From the NCBI RefSeq assembly GCF_038811545.1, contig NZ_CP133319.1:4042001-4106000 (forward strand): DNA of 64,000 nucleotides, read 5' to 3'. The first letter of the stretch is position 1; every line of letters starts with the position of its first letter. A program made the position numbers and the translations under genes. The notes beneath the pieces were generated by a model. It did not search any database, was not told where the DNA came from, and saw only the letters and a list, made by a program, of their open reading frames with translations. This document shows positions 9,292 to 18,116 of the stretch, piece after piece. This DNA comes from Rhodoligotrophos sp. CJ14. Its GTDB lineage: Bacteria; Pseudomonadota; Alphaproteobacteria; Rhizobiales; Im1.

Positions 9292-9330
9292 GAAAATAGA
9301 GCTCCGGACAGCTGAAATAGCCTGGAATGC

Positions 9331-10041
9331 CTATGGATCGCAGGCCCGGAAGGCCCGGTACCAGATCAAGGAAAGCTGATGCGCGAGTTCCTCCGTGGTC
9401 ATCCCCATATCGATATTGTGCAGAAAGATGTCGCGCAGCAGACTGTCGACCAGGCCGATGCAGGCCATGGCCATGCTAAGCCGCTGATTGTCGGTGTTCG
9501 GCCCAGACAAGGGGATCCCCTCTTGCTCGAAGGCGCGCACGATGCGACGGGCCAGCCCGAGATTTGCGCGGTCGCCCATTTCCGCAAAGCTCGCCATCTG
9601 ATCGCCGAGCTGCATATGGCAGCGCATCAGGCCTGGATTGAGCCGGTAGACTTCGACGTAATAGCGGTGCCCCGCCACGAGGCGGTCGAAGAGAGAGGTG
9701 TTCGGGAGAGCACGAGGTCTGCGCAGTCGTATTACATCTAGGAAGTGAGAAAGGACCTGATAGGTGACCGCCGTACCGTCCGGCCAATACCGATAAAAGG
9801 TCCCGTGTGCGCACTGCGCGCGTGCGCAGATGTCACTGATCTTGAGCTGGTGAAAGCCACCGGTCTCAAGAAGCTCTGCTGCCGCGATCTCGAGAGAGGC
9901 GCGCGTCCGCTCGGACTTTCGCGCGGGTGGCGAATGCGCGAGCTGCTCGCGAAGATGGCCGGCGAAACGAAAAGCGCCCGCCGGAATAGCGTGCCGATTT
10001 GGTTCGTTTGACGCGCTCGGGCGAGAAAATCCTGTTGACAC
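9331..10041 (-). CDS. TetR/AcrR-family transcriptional regulator
   Basis: The protein has 236 residues. An unusually long leader of about 40 residues precedes the TetR N-terminal domain (RASLEIAAAELLETGGFHQLKISDICARAQCAHGTFYRYWPDG), whose helix-turn-helix lies near residues 70-92; the rest is a helical ligand-binding domain. The start is GTG 10041, supported by GGAGG about 5 nt upstream. It is transcribed divergently from the ligase operon at 10152, and a 30-bp imperfect palindrome sits between them. It probably represses itself and that operon, with an acyl-CoA or a pathway substrate as likely inducer. Confidence 0.88.
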   Translation of the reverse strand: MSTGFSRPSASNEPNRHAIPAGAFRFAGHLREQLAHSPPARKSERTRASLEIAAAELLETGGFHQLKISDICARAQCAHGTFYRYWPDGTAVTYQVLSHFLDVIRLRRPRALPNTSLFDRLVAGHRYYVEVYRLNPGLMRCHMQLGDQMASFAEMGDRANLGLARRIVRAFEQEGIPLSGPNTDNQRLSMAMACIGLVDSLLRDIFLHNIDMGMTTEELAHQLSLIWYRAFRACDP

Positions 10042-10052
10042 GCTGCCTCCAA

Positions 10053-10082
10053 AAATATGACAGTGATATCACATTCGTATTT
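10053..10082. promoter_or_regulatory. Candidate TetR operator in divergent promoter
   Basis: A perfect 10-bp palindrome GTGATATCAC (10063-10072) is flanked by AAATATGACA on the left and ATTCGTATTT on the right, which are mutually complementary at 7 of 10 positions. This gives a 30-bp dyad of typical TetR-operator size, centred between the TetR GTG (10041) and the ligase start (10152). A TTGACA at 10035-10040 followed by TATGAC at 10056-10061 could be a plus-strand promoter covered by the dyad, although the 15-nt spacer is short. Confidence 0.5.
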
Positions 10083-10151
10083 TGCTGCAAGTTTGAGTTT
10101 ACCAAGTCTGGTTCCTCGCCGTCGCGTTAACTCGAACACGGCGAGGCTGAT

Positions 10152-11786
10152 GTGAACGCCTTCAGGGACACATGGCCAATGGGGACGATGGCCGTCATCC
10201 AAGATTTCCGAGACCGCTGCGAGAGGATTGCCTTGCCCGCCTCCGTCGGCAGCTTCGTCGACAGCGCTGCCGCGAAATACGGTGACAAGCCAGCCTGGCA
10301 GTTCATCGCGGACGGTGCGGCCATCAGCTACGCCGAGCTTGCAGCATGCACGCAGGCACTCGCCAGAGGCTTCAGCGATCTCGGTGTGAGCCAGGGCGAC
10401 CGGGTGGCGGTCATGCTGCCCAATATTCCCGGATTCCCTTTATCCTGGCTGGCCCTTGCCCGCATCGGCGCGGCGATGGTGCCGGTGAATACGACTTACA
10501 TGCCTAGGGAGGTGGCCTATGTCGTGCGCGACAGCGGCGCGTCCGTCTTCGTCACCACGACCAGGCTTTACGAGAAACTTAGAGAGCAGCCCGAGACGGC
10601 AGCGATCCTTCAGGATCTCCAGGTTGTCCTGATTGGGGATGCCGTTGAGGGGACGCATGCCTGGGCCCGTCTGCTCGAACGCGCGGGCGAAAACGAGGCA
10701 CCGCGCGCGGTTGCTTGCGATGATCTCCTCAACATTCAGTACACCTCCGGCACGACCGGCTTTCCAAAAGGGTGCATGCTCACCCATCGCTACTGGTTGA
10801 CGCTGTCGATCGTCACTGCCGAGCGTCTGCGCCATCAGCAATGCAATGTGCTGGCAGCACAGCCCTTCTACTACATGGACCCTCAATGGCTACTGCTCAT
10901 GACCATGCGTATCGGCGGCACGTTGTTCGTCGCTGAGAAAGCATCCTCGAGCCGCTTTATGGATTGGGTGCGCCGCTACGACATCGGTTTCTGCATTTTT
11001 CCGGAAATCGTGATGAAGCAACCCGAACGGCAGGATGATGCCGACAACCCGCTGAAGGCAGCGGTGGTGTTCGGTTTGTCGCCGGGAATGCACTCTGCCC
11101 TCGAAAAGCGGTTCGCCCTCAAGGCACGCGAGGGCTACGGCATGACCGAGGTCGGATCCGCCTTGATCACGCCGTTCGACATAGACGACATGGTCGGCAC
11201 GGGGACCTGCGGAGTGACCTCGCCATTTCGCGAAACAACGATCCGGGATGGAAACGGTGAACCTGTGAAGCAGGGTGAAGCCGGCGAGCTCTGGGTGCGA
11301 GGCCCCGGCATAATGCTTGGCTATTGGAACAAGCCTGAAGCCAATGCCGAGGTGTTCCGCCCCGGCGGATGGTTTCGTACCGGCGATCTCTTTCGGCAGG
11401 ACGAGCGAGGCTTCCATTACCTGGTTGGCCGTCTGAAGGACATGATCCGGCGCTCCGGCGAGAATATTGCGGCGCGCGAAATCGAGGCCGTGCTTCTCGA
11501 ATACCCGGCGATAGAGCAGGCTGCAGCGATCCCTGTTCCGGATCCTGTCAGGGGCGAAGAGGTCAAAGCGGTTCTCGTCCTGCGCGCCGGTGAGCGGTTC
11601 GAGCTCGATGCCTTCTTCGCGCATTGCAGCGCGAGGCTCGCACCCTTCAAGGTGCCCCGGTACGTGCAAGTCAAACAAGAGCTTCCCAAGACACCATCGG
11701 ACAGGATCGCCAAGCACATCCTTTTGAAGGAGCAGGCTGATCTGAGAATGGGCGCGTATGATCGCGTCGAAGGGGTATGGCGGTGA
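10152..11786 (+). CDS. ATP-dependent acyl-CoA ligase (AMP-forming), CaiC-like
   Basis: The 544-residue protein is a member of the ANL superfamily. It has the ATP-binding motif YTSGTTGFPKG near residues 197-207, GYGMTEVGS, GELWVRGPGIMLGYWNKPEA, WFRTGDLFRQDERG, the hinge GRLKDMIRRSGENIAAREIEA and the catalytic Lys region PKTPSDRIAKHIL. Such enzymes activate a carboxylate as acyl-AMP and transfer it to CoA. The closest named relatives I recognise are crotonobetaine/carnitine-CoA ligases, but the substrate here is unknown. It opens a nine-gene operon with an importer and an oxygenase. The start is GTG 10152 or an ATG at 10179/10188. Two paralogues are in the window. Confidence 0.93.
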   Translation: MNAFRDTWPMGTMAVIQDFRDRCERIALPASVGSFVDSAAAKYGDKPAWQFIADGAAISYAELAACTQALARGFSDLGVSQGDRVAVMLPNIPGFPLSWLALARIGAAMVPVNTTYMPREVAYVVRDSGASVFVTTTRLYEKLREQPETAAILQDLQVVLIGDAVEGTHAWARLLERAGENEAPRAVACDDLLNIQYTSGTTGFPKGCMLTHRYWLTLSIVTAERLRHQQCNVLAAQPFYYMDPQWLLLMTMRIGGTLFVAEKASSSRFMDWVRRYDIGFCIFPEIVMKQPERQDDADNPLKAAVVFGLSPGMHSALEKRFALKAREGYGMTEVGSALITPFDIDDMVGTGTCGVTSPFRETTIRDGNGEPVKQGEAGELWVRGPGIMLGYWNKPEANAEVFRPGGWFRTGDLFRQDERGFHYLVGRLKDMIRRSGENIAAREIEAVLLEYPAIEQAAAIPVPDPVRGEEVKAVLVLRAGERFELDAFFAHCSARLAPFKVPRYVQVKQELPKTPSDRIAKHILLKEQADLRMGAYDRVEGVWR

Positions 11787-11793
11787 TAATATA

Positions 11794-12600
11794 ATGGGAT
11801 TGGAATACAAAAAAGAAGGCAGTATCGCCACGTTCACCATTGCCAATGGCAGCGTCAATCCATTGACGCCGCTAATGCACAAAGAGCTATATTTGGCAAT
11901 TCGAGACTTTATTGCTGATGATCGGATGCGGTGCGGCATTCTCACGGGCGCCGGCGAGAAAGCGTTCTGTGCGGGTGACGACATAAAGACAAACTACAAG
12001 TCCGTGCATTCACCTGAGGAGCAGCTCGCCGACCATCTATGGCCACATCGTCGAGAAGGCGACACGCCAGAGACGTTCGCATGGTCCCGCGACGTGCTCA
12101 TGCTGGAACGGTTCAAGCCGATCATTGGCGCAATCAATGGCTGGTGCCTGGGGCAGGGGATGATCTATCTGCTCCATCTCACCGACCTGCGCATCGCCTC
12201 GACCACTGCCAAATTCGGCTTTCCCGAGATTGCTTATGGGATGGGCGGCGCGGGCGGAACGACGCGCCTCGGACGGCAAATTCCTCATTCTGTGGCGATG
12301 TGGATGCTGTTGACGGGCGAACCGATGTCGGCCGAGCAGGCGCTGGAGTTTCACCTGGTCAACAAAGTCGTTGAGCCGGATGAGCTCATGAAGACCGCCT
12401 TGCAAACGGCGGAAATCGTCGCGGGACATGACCCGATCGGCGTGCGCATCGAGATGGAAGCCTATTATCGTTGCATGGACCTCTCGCGTCTCGATGCTGT
12501 GGCTTTGACCAAGCATCTTTACCGGATGCAGAGATTAGGCCTCTCGCAGAACAACGGTGAAAGCATCGGCGAGGGCAAATTTCTCTACTCAAACAAGTAG
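11794..12600 (+). CDS. Crotonase-fold (enoyl-CoA hydratase/isomerase family) protein with altered active site
   Basis: The protein has 268 residues from ATG 11794, 7 nt after the ligase stop. The first oxyanion-hole segment is FCAGDDIK (around residue 58-64) and the second is MGGAGGTTRL (150-159). The first catalytic Glu is kept (PEI, residue 145). At the position of the second catalytic Glu of classical hydratases (AMEMVLTG) it reads AMWMLLTG, with Trp170. Simple water addition is therefore unlikely or slow; members with such changes act as isomerases, hydrolases or lyases. It probably acts on the CoA ester made by the upstream ligase. The 5' end is AT-richer than its neighbours. Confidence 0.88.
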   Translation: MGLEYKKEGSIATFTIANGSVNPLTPLMHKELYLAIRDFIADDRMRCGILTGAGEKAFCAGDDIKTNYKSVHSPEEQLADHLWPHRREGDTPETFAWSRDVLMLERFKPIIGAINGWCLGQGMIYLLHLTDLRIASTTAKFGFPEIAYGMGGAGGTTRLGRQIPHSVAMWMLLTGEPMSAEQALEFHLVNKVVEPDELMKTALQTAEIVAGHDPIGVRIEMEAYYRCMDLSRLDAVALTKHLYRMQRLGLSQNNGESIGEGKFLYSNK

Positions 12601-12636
12601 AGGGTAAAAAACAACCTAGCCAGGGAAGGGGTAGCT

Positions 12637-13728
12637 ATGAGGATGCTTTTTGGCAGGTCGAAATCACGGGATATATTGGCGGGATTACTGACGTTGGGGG
12701 TGGTTTTTGCGTTCAGCGGGGCTGTCCATGCTGAACAGAAGAGGTGCCACCCCGATGGTCAGCCAACCGAGGATGAGGTCTATTTCCAGTCGAGCGGCGG
12801 CTCCTACGGCGCAGCCATCGAGAAGGCTTTCTTTGAGCCGTTCGAGAAGGAATGTGGCATCGACGTGACCCATGTCACCGGCGCGCGGAACTTTGCCCAG
12901 CTGCGCCAGCTTGTGGCCAGCGGCACACCGCCATGGGACATCGGCGCAACCGTCTCGGATCAGGAGTTCCCGCTCGGGCTGAAGGACGGCCTATTCGAGA
13001 AGCTGCCCGATGGATTCTGGGACAAGATCAAAGATGAGATGATCCCCGGCTCGATCAATGATTATGGCGCTTGGGCCGCGCCCTATTCGGACGTCATCGT
13101 CTACTCGACAGATCTGTCCGCACCGATGAACAGCTGGGCGGACTTCTGGGACACGCAAAAGTTCCCCGGCGCGCGAATGTTGCAGAACAGCCCCATGACG
13201 CTGGTCATGGCTTTGCTCGCGGACGGGGTGGATCCCAAGCAGATCTATCCACTCGATCTTGATCGCGCCTTCAAGAAACTGGACCAATTGCGGCCTGCAA
13301 TTCGGGCGTTTTGGACTTCGGCCGATCAGCCGGTGCAGGGTGTCGCCAACGGCGAGTTTGCAGCCGGCTCTACGTGGAATGGCCGCGTTGCTCGGGCTCT
13401 GAGTGAGAAGCGACCCGTCGCCATGACCTGGAACGGGGCGCTGCTGCACACATCCTATACCTTCATCCTGAAGGGAGCGCAGCACAAGCGCGCCGCCGAA
13501 GCACTGCTCTATTTCATGCAGCGAGCTGACCGTCAGGCGGAACTTGCAAAGCTCACCGGCTATACCGGCGGCAACAAGAACGTCGTCTCCCTGGTCGATC
13601 CGGAAGTCGCCAAGCGATTGCCAGCTAGCCCCGAGAACGTGGCGCTGGCGTCGGTTGTGAACGCCGAATGGTGGGCCGAGCATATCGCCGAAGCTCAGGC
13701 TCGCTGGGACGCCTGGCTGGCGAAATAG
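12637..13728 (+). CDS. Periplasmic solute-binding protein, spermidine/putrescine (PotD) type
   Basis: The protein has 363 residues with a Sec signal peptide (about 1-33, ending FSGAVHA before EQKRC). The mature part follows the PotD/extracellular solute-binding type 8 pattern: EDEVYFQSSGGSYGAAIEKAFFEPFEKECGIDVTHVTGARN, WAAPYSDVIVYSTD, NSWADFWDTQKFPGARMLQNSP, and a conserved TWNGRVARAL segment. AAGGGG precedes the ATG. Two permeases and an ATPase follow directly, so this is the binding protein of a complete importer. The ligand is probably a small nitrogenous compound, not necessarily a polyamine. Confidence 0.9.
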   Translation: MRMLFGRSKSRDILAGLLTLGVVFAFSGAVHAEQKRCHPDGQPTEDEVYFQSSGGSYGAAIEKAFFEPFEKECGIDVTHVTGARNFAQLRQLVASGTPPWDIGATVSDQEFPLGLKDGLFEKLPDGFWDKIKDEMIPGSINDYGAWAAPYSDVIVYSTDLSAPMNSWADFWDTQKFPGARMLQNSPMTLVMALLADGVDPKQIYPLDLDRAFKKLDQLRPAIRAFWTSADQPVQGVANGEFAAGSTWNGRVARALSEKRPVAMTWNGALLHTSYTFILKGAQHKRAAEALLYFMQRADRQAELAKLTGYTGGNKNVVSLVDPEVAKRLPASPENVALASVVNAEWWAEHIAEAQARWDAWLAK

Positions 13729-13750
13729 TCGGTCGACGGGAGACGGACCG

Positions 13751-14662
13751 ATGGCAATGCTTGAACTGCGCAGCCACGATCAACGAGCGGGTAATGTGCT
13801 GGCAAGGGTCGCTTTGTCAGGCCTGCCGACCATGCGAGTTTTGCTCCTCGCGCCCGCCATATTGCTCGTTTTCGGCTTTGTCATCGGTCCGACTGTCATT
13901 GCCTTGGTCGAATCGTTTCGCAGCGGCCAGTCCTGGACCGTTGCCAATTACATCACCGTCCTGACGGAACCTCCTTACCCCGGGATCTTCTGGAACACCG
14001 TGGTCATCGCCCTATGGACGACCCTTGCCAGCATGGCGATCTCGCTCCCCGCAGCAGCTTTTCTGGCAGCGCAATCATCCCGCTGGGCAGGCATCATTAT
14101 GGGCCTGATCGCCTCGACACTCTGGATTTCGATACTGGTGAAATCCTACGCCTGGCAGGTCCTGCTCGGTATGCGCGGGCCGGTGAACGACCTGCTCCTT
14201 AGTCTCCATCTGACGGAAAGGCCAGTTCCGCTTCTCTACACGCGCGGAGCCGTGCTGATCTCAATGGTCCAATTCATGATTCCCTATGCATGCATCCTGC
14301 TTGTTTCTGGTCTGAGAAAAGTTGACTGGGAATTGATCACTGCGGCTCGTGTACTTGGCGCAAGGACATCAACCGTGTTTCGCACCGTCTATTGGCCGCA
14401 GGTGCGCTTTACCGTGGTGACGACCGCGCTGATCGTCTTCGTGATTGCCTCGAGCTTCTTCGTCGCGCCGGCCCTCTTGGGGGGACCGGGCGAAACCATG
14501 CTCGGGATGAAAATGAAATCGGACCTGAGCGCGCGCTACGATAGTGGCCTGGCTGCCACCACGGGAACGCTCCTCACCCTCGCTCTGCTGATCATCTCCT
14601 GGATCGCGCTCAAGCTCACGGGCAGCTCCTTCCGGCGAGCCACCGAGGAGGTTTCGCGATGA
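13751..14662 (+). CDS. ABC transporter permease, PotB type
   Basis: The 303-residue protein has about six membrane segments, beginning with MRVLLLAPAILLVFGFVIGPTVIALVESF. The inner-membrane loop that docks to the ATPase reads AARVLGARTSTVFRTVYWPQVRF, the EAA-type motif of this class. A GGGAG lies upstream of ATG 13751. The gene lies 22 nt after the binding-protein stop and overlaps the next permease by 4 nt (ATGA), so the subunits are translationally coupled. Confidence 0.9.
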   Translation: MAMLELRSHDQRAGNVLARVALSGLPTMRVLLLAPAILLVFGFVIGPTVIALVESFRSGQSWTVANYITVLTEPPYPGIFWNTVVIALWTTLASMAISLPAAAFLAAQSSRWAGIIMGLIASTLWISILVKSYAWQVLLGMRGPVNDLLLSLHLTERPVPLLYTRGAVLISMVQFMIPYACILLVSGLRKVDWELITAARVLGARTSTVFRTVYWPQVRFTVVTTALIVFVIASSFFVAPALLGGPGETMLGMKMKSDLSARYDSGLAATTGTLLTLALLIISWIALKLTGSSFRRATEEVSR

Positions 14663-15471
14663 ACCGGAACCCGTTGCAGCTGGTCGGGTGGGCCTATTGC
14701 TTGCTGCTGGTGATCTTCCTGTTTCTGCCGGTGATGATAATGGTGCCGGCCAGTTTCAGCCCTTCGGAAGCGCTGTCGTTCCCGCCCACTGATCTGTCCC
14801 TCCGTTGGTACCAAGAGGTATTGAGCAGCGGGGAATGGCTGTCATCCGCCTGGCTCTCTGCGAAGATTGGCTTCCTGGCAGCTTTGGTCGCGACGATCGC
14901 CGGCCTTTCTGTGGGATTGGCGCACTTCCGCTACGGCAAGGTGAAGTCCTCGACGCGAGCTTTCCTGCTGCTCCCCATGGTCGCGCCGCACATCGTGCTG
15001 GCCACGGGCCTCTTCTCGATGCTGCTTTATATCCAGCAGCTCGGGAGCGGGATATTGCTCGCATTTGCGCATGCATGTCTCGCACTGCCGCTGACGGTGA
15101 TCGTATTTATCGCCGCCTTCGAAGGCGTTGACCCGCTGCTTTGGACAGCCGCAAGCTCGCTAGGTGGGCGTTGGCCGAAGATTATCCGGGAAATTGTCCT
15201 GCCGAATGTTGCCGGCGCTGTCGTGATCTCTCTGCTGCTGGCATTCATCAGCTCGTGGGACGAGGTCACCTTGTCTGTCTTCGTGGGGCCAACGATCATC
15301 CCAACATTGCCAAGCCGGATGTTTGGCTATCTTCAGGAGCTGATCAGCCCCTCGCTCACGGCCATTGCCACCCTGTTGATGGCCCTTACGATCTTCCTTG
15401 GCTGTCTCTCGCTGCTGGTTCAACGAGCGAGGCGGAGGCGCACTGAACCTGCACGCGTCGAGAGTCTGTGA
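14659..15471 (+). CDS. ABC transporter permease, PotC type
   Basis: The 270-residue protein has about six transmembrane helices (first: WAYCLLLVIFLFLPVMIMVPASF) and the coupling loop AASSLGGRWPKIIREIVLPNV. A conserved SSWDEVTLSVFVGP segment near residue 198 is typical of PotC-like subunits. It partners with the preceding permease to form the membrane channel. It overlaps both neighbours at their start and stop codons. Confidence 0.9.
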   Translation: MNRNPLQLVGWAYCLLLVIFLFLPVMIMVPASFSPSEALSFPPTDLSLRWYQEVLSSGEWLSSAWLSAKIGFLAALVATIAGLSVGLAHFRYGKVKSSTRAFLLLPMVAPHIVLATGLFSMLLYIQQLGSGILLAFAHACLALPLTVIVFIAAFEGVDPLLWTAASSLGGRWPKIIREIVLPNVAGAVVISLLLAFISSWDEVTLSVFVGPTIIPTLPSRMFGYLQELISPSLTAIATLLMALTIFLGCLSLLVQRARRRRTEPARVESL

Positions 15472-16667
15472 TGCCAACATCTGTTCAGCCCCTCAGCGAC
15501 GTCGGTAATGGTGATATGGTGACCACAGAGGCAGCGGCACCGAGCGGATTGGCTTCGGCGCATCGTTCGAACGTTCAGCGTAAGCCGGACAGCACGCAAC
15601 CGGCGGCCCTGGAACTGCGCGCCGTCTCCAAATCCTATGCCCATCTGACGGTGCTGAAGCCCACAAATCTCACGGTCGGTCCCGCTGAGTTTGTCACGCT
15701 GCTCGGCCCGAGCGGGTCGGGCAAGACAACCATTCTCAACATCGCCGCGGGAATCGTAAGACCGGATTCTGGTCAGATCTTTGCTCACGGGACCGATGTG
15801 ACCAAGACAGCGATGCATCAACGCAACATCGGCATGGTGTTTCAGAGATATACGCTGTTTCCAAACAAGACTGTCTCCGAGAATGTCGCGTTCCCGCTTG
15901 GGGTCCGGAAAGTAGCGGCCAAAGAAGCACAGGAGAAGGTCAAGGCGTTCCTGAGCCTGGTTGGCCTAAGCAGTCTCGCGGATCGCTATCCTTCTGAAAT
16001 CTCAGGAGGCCAAGCCCAGCGCGTGGCATTGGCCCGCGCGCTCGTGTTCGAACCTGATCTCCTGCTGATGGACGAGCCGCTTGGGGCGTTGGACCGGCGC
16101 CTGCGTCAAACCTTGCAGGACGAGATCCGCCGGATCCAGCAGGAAACCAAGGTGCCTACCTTGTATGTCACGCATGATCAGGAAGAGGCGATGACCCTCT
16201 CCGATCGTATCGTGATCGCCCGTGATGGGGAAATCGTGGCCAATGATAACCCGCGCGGCCTCTATCACTCGCCACCCTCGCTCTGGGCCGCAGAATTTCT
16301 TGGAGATTCAAACTCGAGACACGTGGAGCGCATCGATCGGCTCGCAAGCGGAGAGGGAATTGCGGTCACGACCTGTGGCCTCCGGCTGCGGACCAGGATG
16401 CACAGCACCAGTCTCAATGGCGACCAACTGGTCGTGGCCATTCGTCCGGAGGATTGCCATCTATCGAAGGCGCCCATCAGCGGACACAGCAACTATAAGG
16501 CCGAGCTGCTGGCGCTCACCTTCGTAGGACCGTTTCAGCAAGCGACGGTGCGTCTTGAGAGCGGTTGGCAGTTGAAGGCTCTCGTCCACGGCCGGTCTGA
16601 TTTCGAAATCGGAGAACATGTCTGGTGCCACTGGGGCGACACCTGCCCGATCGTGGTCCCCGCTTGA
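15468..16667 (+). CDS. ABC transporter ATP-binding protein, PotA type
   Basis: The 399-residue protein has an N-terminal extension of about 45 residues, then Walker A GPSGSGKT, Q-loop NIGMVFQRYTLF, signature SGGQAQRVALARAL, Walker B LLLMDEPLGALD and the switch His in YVTHDQEEAM. A C-terminal TOBE-like regulatory domain follows (about 300-399). This is the energising subunit of the importer encoded just upstream. Translation can start at GTG 15468 or ATG 15471; both overlap the permease stop. Confidence 0.92.
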   Translation: MMPTSVQPLSDVGNGDMVTTEAAAPSGLASAHRSNVQRKPDSTQPAALELRAVSKSYAHLTVLKPTNLTVGPAEFVTLLGPSGSGKTTILNIAAGIVRPDSGQIFAHGTDVTKTAMHQRNIGMVFQRYTLFPNKTVSENVAFPLGVRKVAAKEAQEKVKAFLSLVGLSSLADRYPSEISGGQAQRVALARALVFEPDLLLMDEPLGALDRRLRQTLQDEIRRIQQETKVPTLYVTHDQEEAMTLSDRIVIARDGEIVANDNPRGLYHSPPSLWAAEFLGDSNSRHVERIDRLASGEGIAVTTCGLRLRTRMHSTSLNGDQLVVAIRPEDCHLSKAPISGHSNYKAELLALTFVGPFQQATVRLESGWQLKALVHGRSDFEIGEHVWCHWGDTCPIVVPA

Positions 16668-16713
16668 GCCCCTTTACCCATATCCAGGCTTCAAGCTTCT
16701 GGAGGCGAAACGC

Positions 16714-18090
16714 ATGTCTAGAAAGCGGCAAATAAAACTAGCGCTCTCACTCGGAAATCTAGGCTATCACCCGGCGTGCTGGCGTCATCCCGACGTGCCC
16801 GCCGACGGCAATATGACATTTGCACATTTCGTGAATTCGCTTCGCCTTGCAGAGCGGGGCAAGTTTGACATGATCTTCTTGGCCGATGTCGCCGCGACCC
16901 GTGATCTCGACGATCCGAAACTTGCCCGCGAACGGCTCCACCACATCGTAAAGCACGAACCTCTGACGCTGCTAGCCGCTCTCGCGCCGCTGACGAAAGA
17001 TGTGGGCCTCGTGGCGACGGCCTCTACAACCTACAATCACCCGTTCGATCTCGCGCGGAAATTCGCGACCATTGATCATATCAGCCGCGGACGGGCCGGC
17101 TGGAATATGGTGACTTCCTTCAGCGCCGATGAGGCGCGGAATTTTGGGTCCGAGGCCATTGCGGACTCCGCCAAGCGCTATGCGAGAGCGCGGGAGTTTC
17201 ACGACGTCGTCCAGAGCCTTTGGGACAGCTGGGACGAGGACGCGTTCATCCGCGACAAGGAAAGCGGCATTTATCTCGACCTCGGCAAGTTCCGTCTTCC
17301 CAATCACAAGGGCGAACATTTCTCGGTTCGGGGACCGCTCGATGTGGCGAGATGCCCTCAGGGCAGACCTTTGATCGTGACTGCGGGAGATTCAGATGCT
17401 TCACAAGATCTCGCGGCCGATGTGGCGGATGTTCTCTATGCTGGCCAGCCCGACTACGAAAGCGCCCATGCTTACTACAAGTCTGTGAAGCGCAGACTTG
17501 CCGCCCGCGGCCGCGATCCTGACAGTCTCAAAATATTGCCTGGTATCATGGCATTCGTCGGCCGCACGCAGCAGGAGGCGGAGGATGTATTTGGACAGAT
17601 GCAGGCGCTCATTCATCCCGAGATGGGCCTTGGGATGATTTTGCCTTTGTTTGGCGACCTTTCTCATCTGCCGCTGGATGAGCCCATACCGGAAGGAGCG
17701 CTGACGGGTGGGACAAGATACGAGGACTTCCAGACGCACAACCGGGCGGCTCAGCACCTGATTGATCGTGTCCAACGCGAGAAGCTGTCTGTGCGCGGTC
17801 TCTATGAGGCGATTGCGGAAGGCTATTGGCACATGGGAATGGTTGGCACCCCGGAGGCTATTGCGGACCGCATGGAACATTGGTTTTTGAACGAAGCGGC
17901 CGATGGGTTCATCTTCCTTCCCCCCTACACCCCGGGTGCGATCGAGCGTTTCGTCGATCTGGTCATTCCCGAACTCCAGCGGCGGGGCCTGTTCCGGACC
18001 GAATACGAGGGGCGCACATTGCGGGAGAACCTCGAACTGCCTCCAGTCCAGCATCGCTACGCCGTTCGCCCCATGAACGTGGCCAGTTGA
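16714..18090 (+). CDS. Flavin-dependent monooxygenase, NtaA/SnaA/DszA (LLM) family
   Basis: The 458-residue protein belongs to the bacterial luciferase-like class that uses FMNH2 from a partner reductase. Seen motifs include LGNLGYHPACWRHPDVPADGNMTFAHFVNSLRLAERGKFDMIFLAD, TASTTYNHPFDLARKFATIDHISRGRAGWNMVTS and QGRPLIVTAGDSDASQDLAA. Relatives oxidise nitrilotriacetate, EDTA, pristinamycin precursors or dibenzothiophene sulfone, often splitting C-N or C-S bonds. ATG 16714 has GGAGG 9 nt upstream; upstream in-frame codons overlap the ATPase gene and are not needed. A flavin reductase gene follows, completing a two-component system. Confidence 0.93.
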   Translation: MSRKRQIKLALSLGNLGYHPACWRHPDVPADGNMTFAHFVNSLRLAERGKFDMIFLADVAATRDLDDPKLARERLHHIVKHEPLTLLAALAPLTKDVGLVATASTTYNHPFDLARKFATIDHISRGRAGWNMVTSFSADEARNFGSEAIADSAKRYARAREFHDVVQSLWDSWDEDAFIRDKESGIYLDLGKFRLPNHKGEHFSVRGPLDVARCPQGRPLIVTAGDSDASQDLAADVADVLYAGQPDYESAHAYYKSVKRRLAARGRDPDSLKILPGIMAFVGRTQQEAEDVFGQMQALIHPEMGLGMILPLFGDLSHLPLDEPIPEGALTGGTRYEDFQTHNRAAQHLIDRVQREKLSVRGLYEAIAEGYWHMGMVGTPEAIADRMEHWFLNEAADGFIFLPPYTPGAIERFVDLVIPELQRRGLFRTEYEGRTLRENLELPPVQHRYAVRPMNVAS

Positions 18091-18116
18091 CGCTCCGCAA
18101 GCACTGGACGCTCCCT

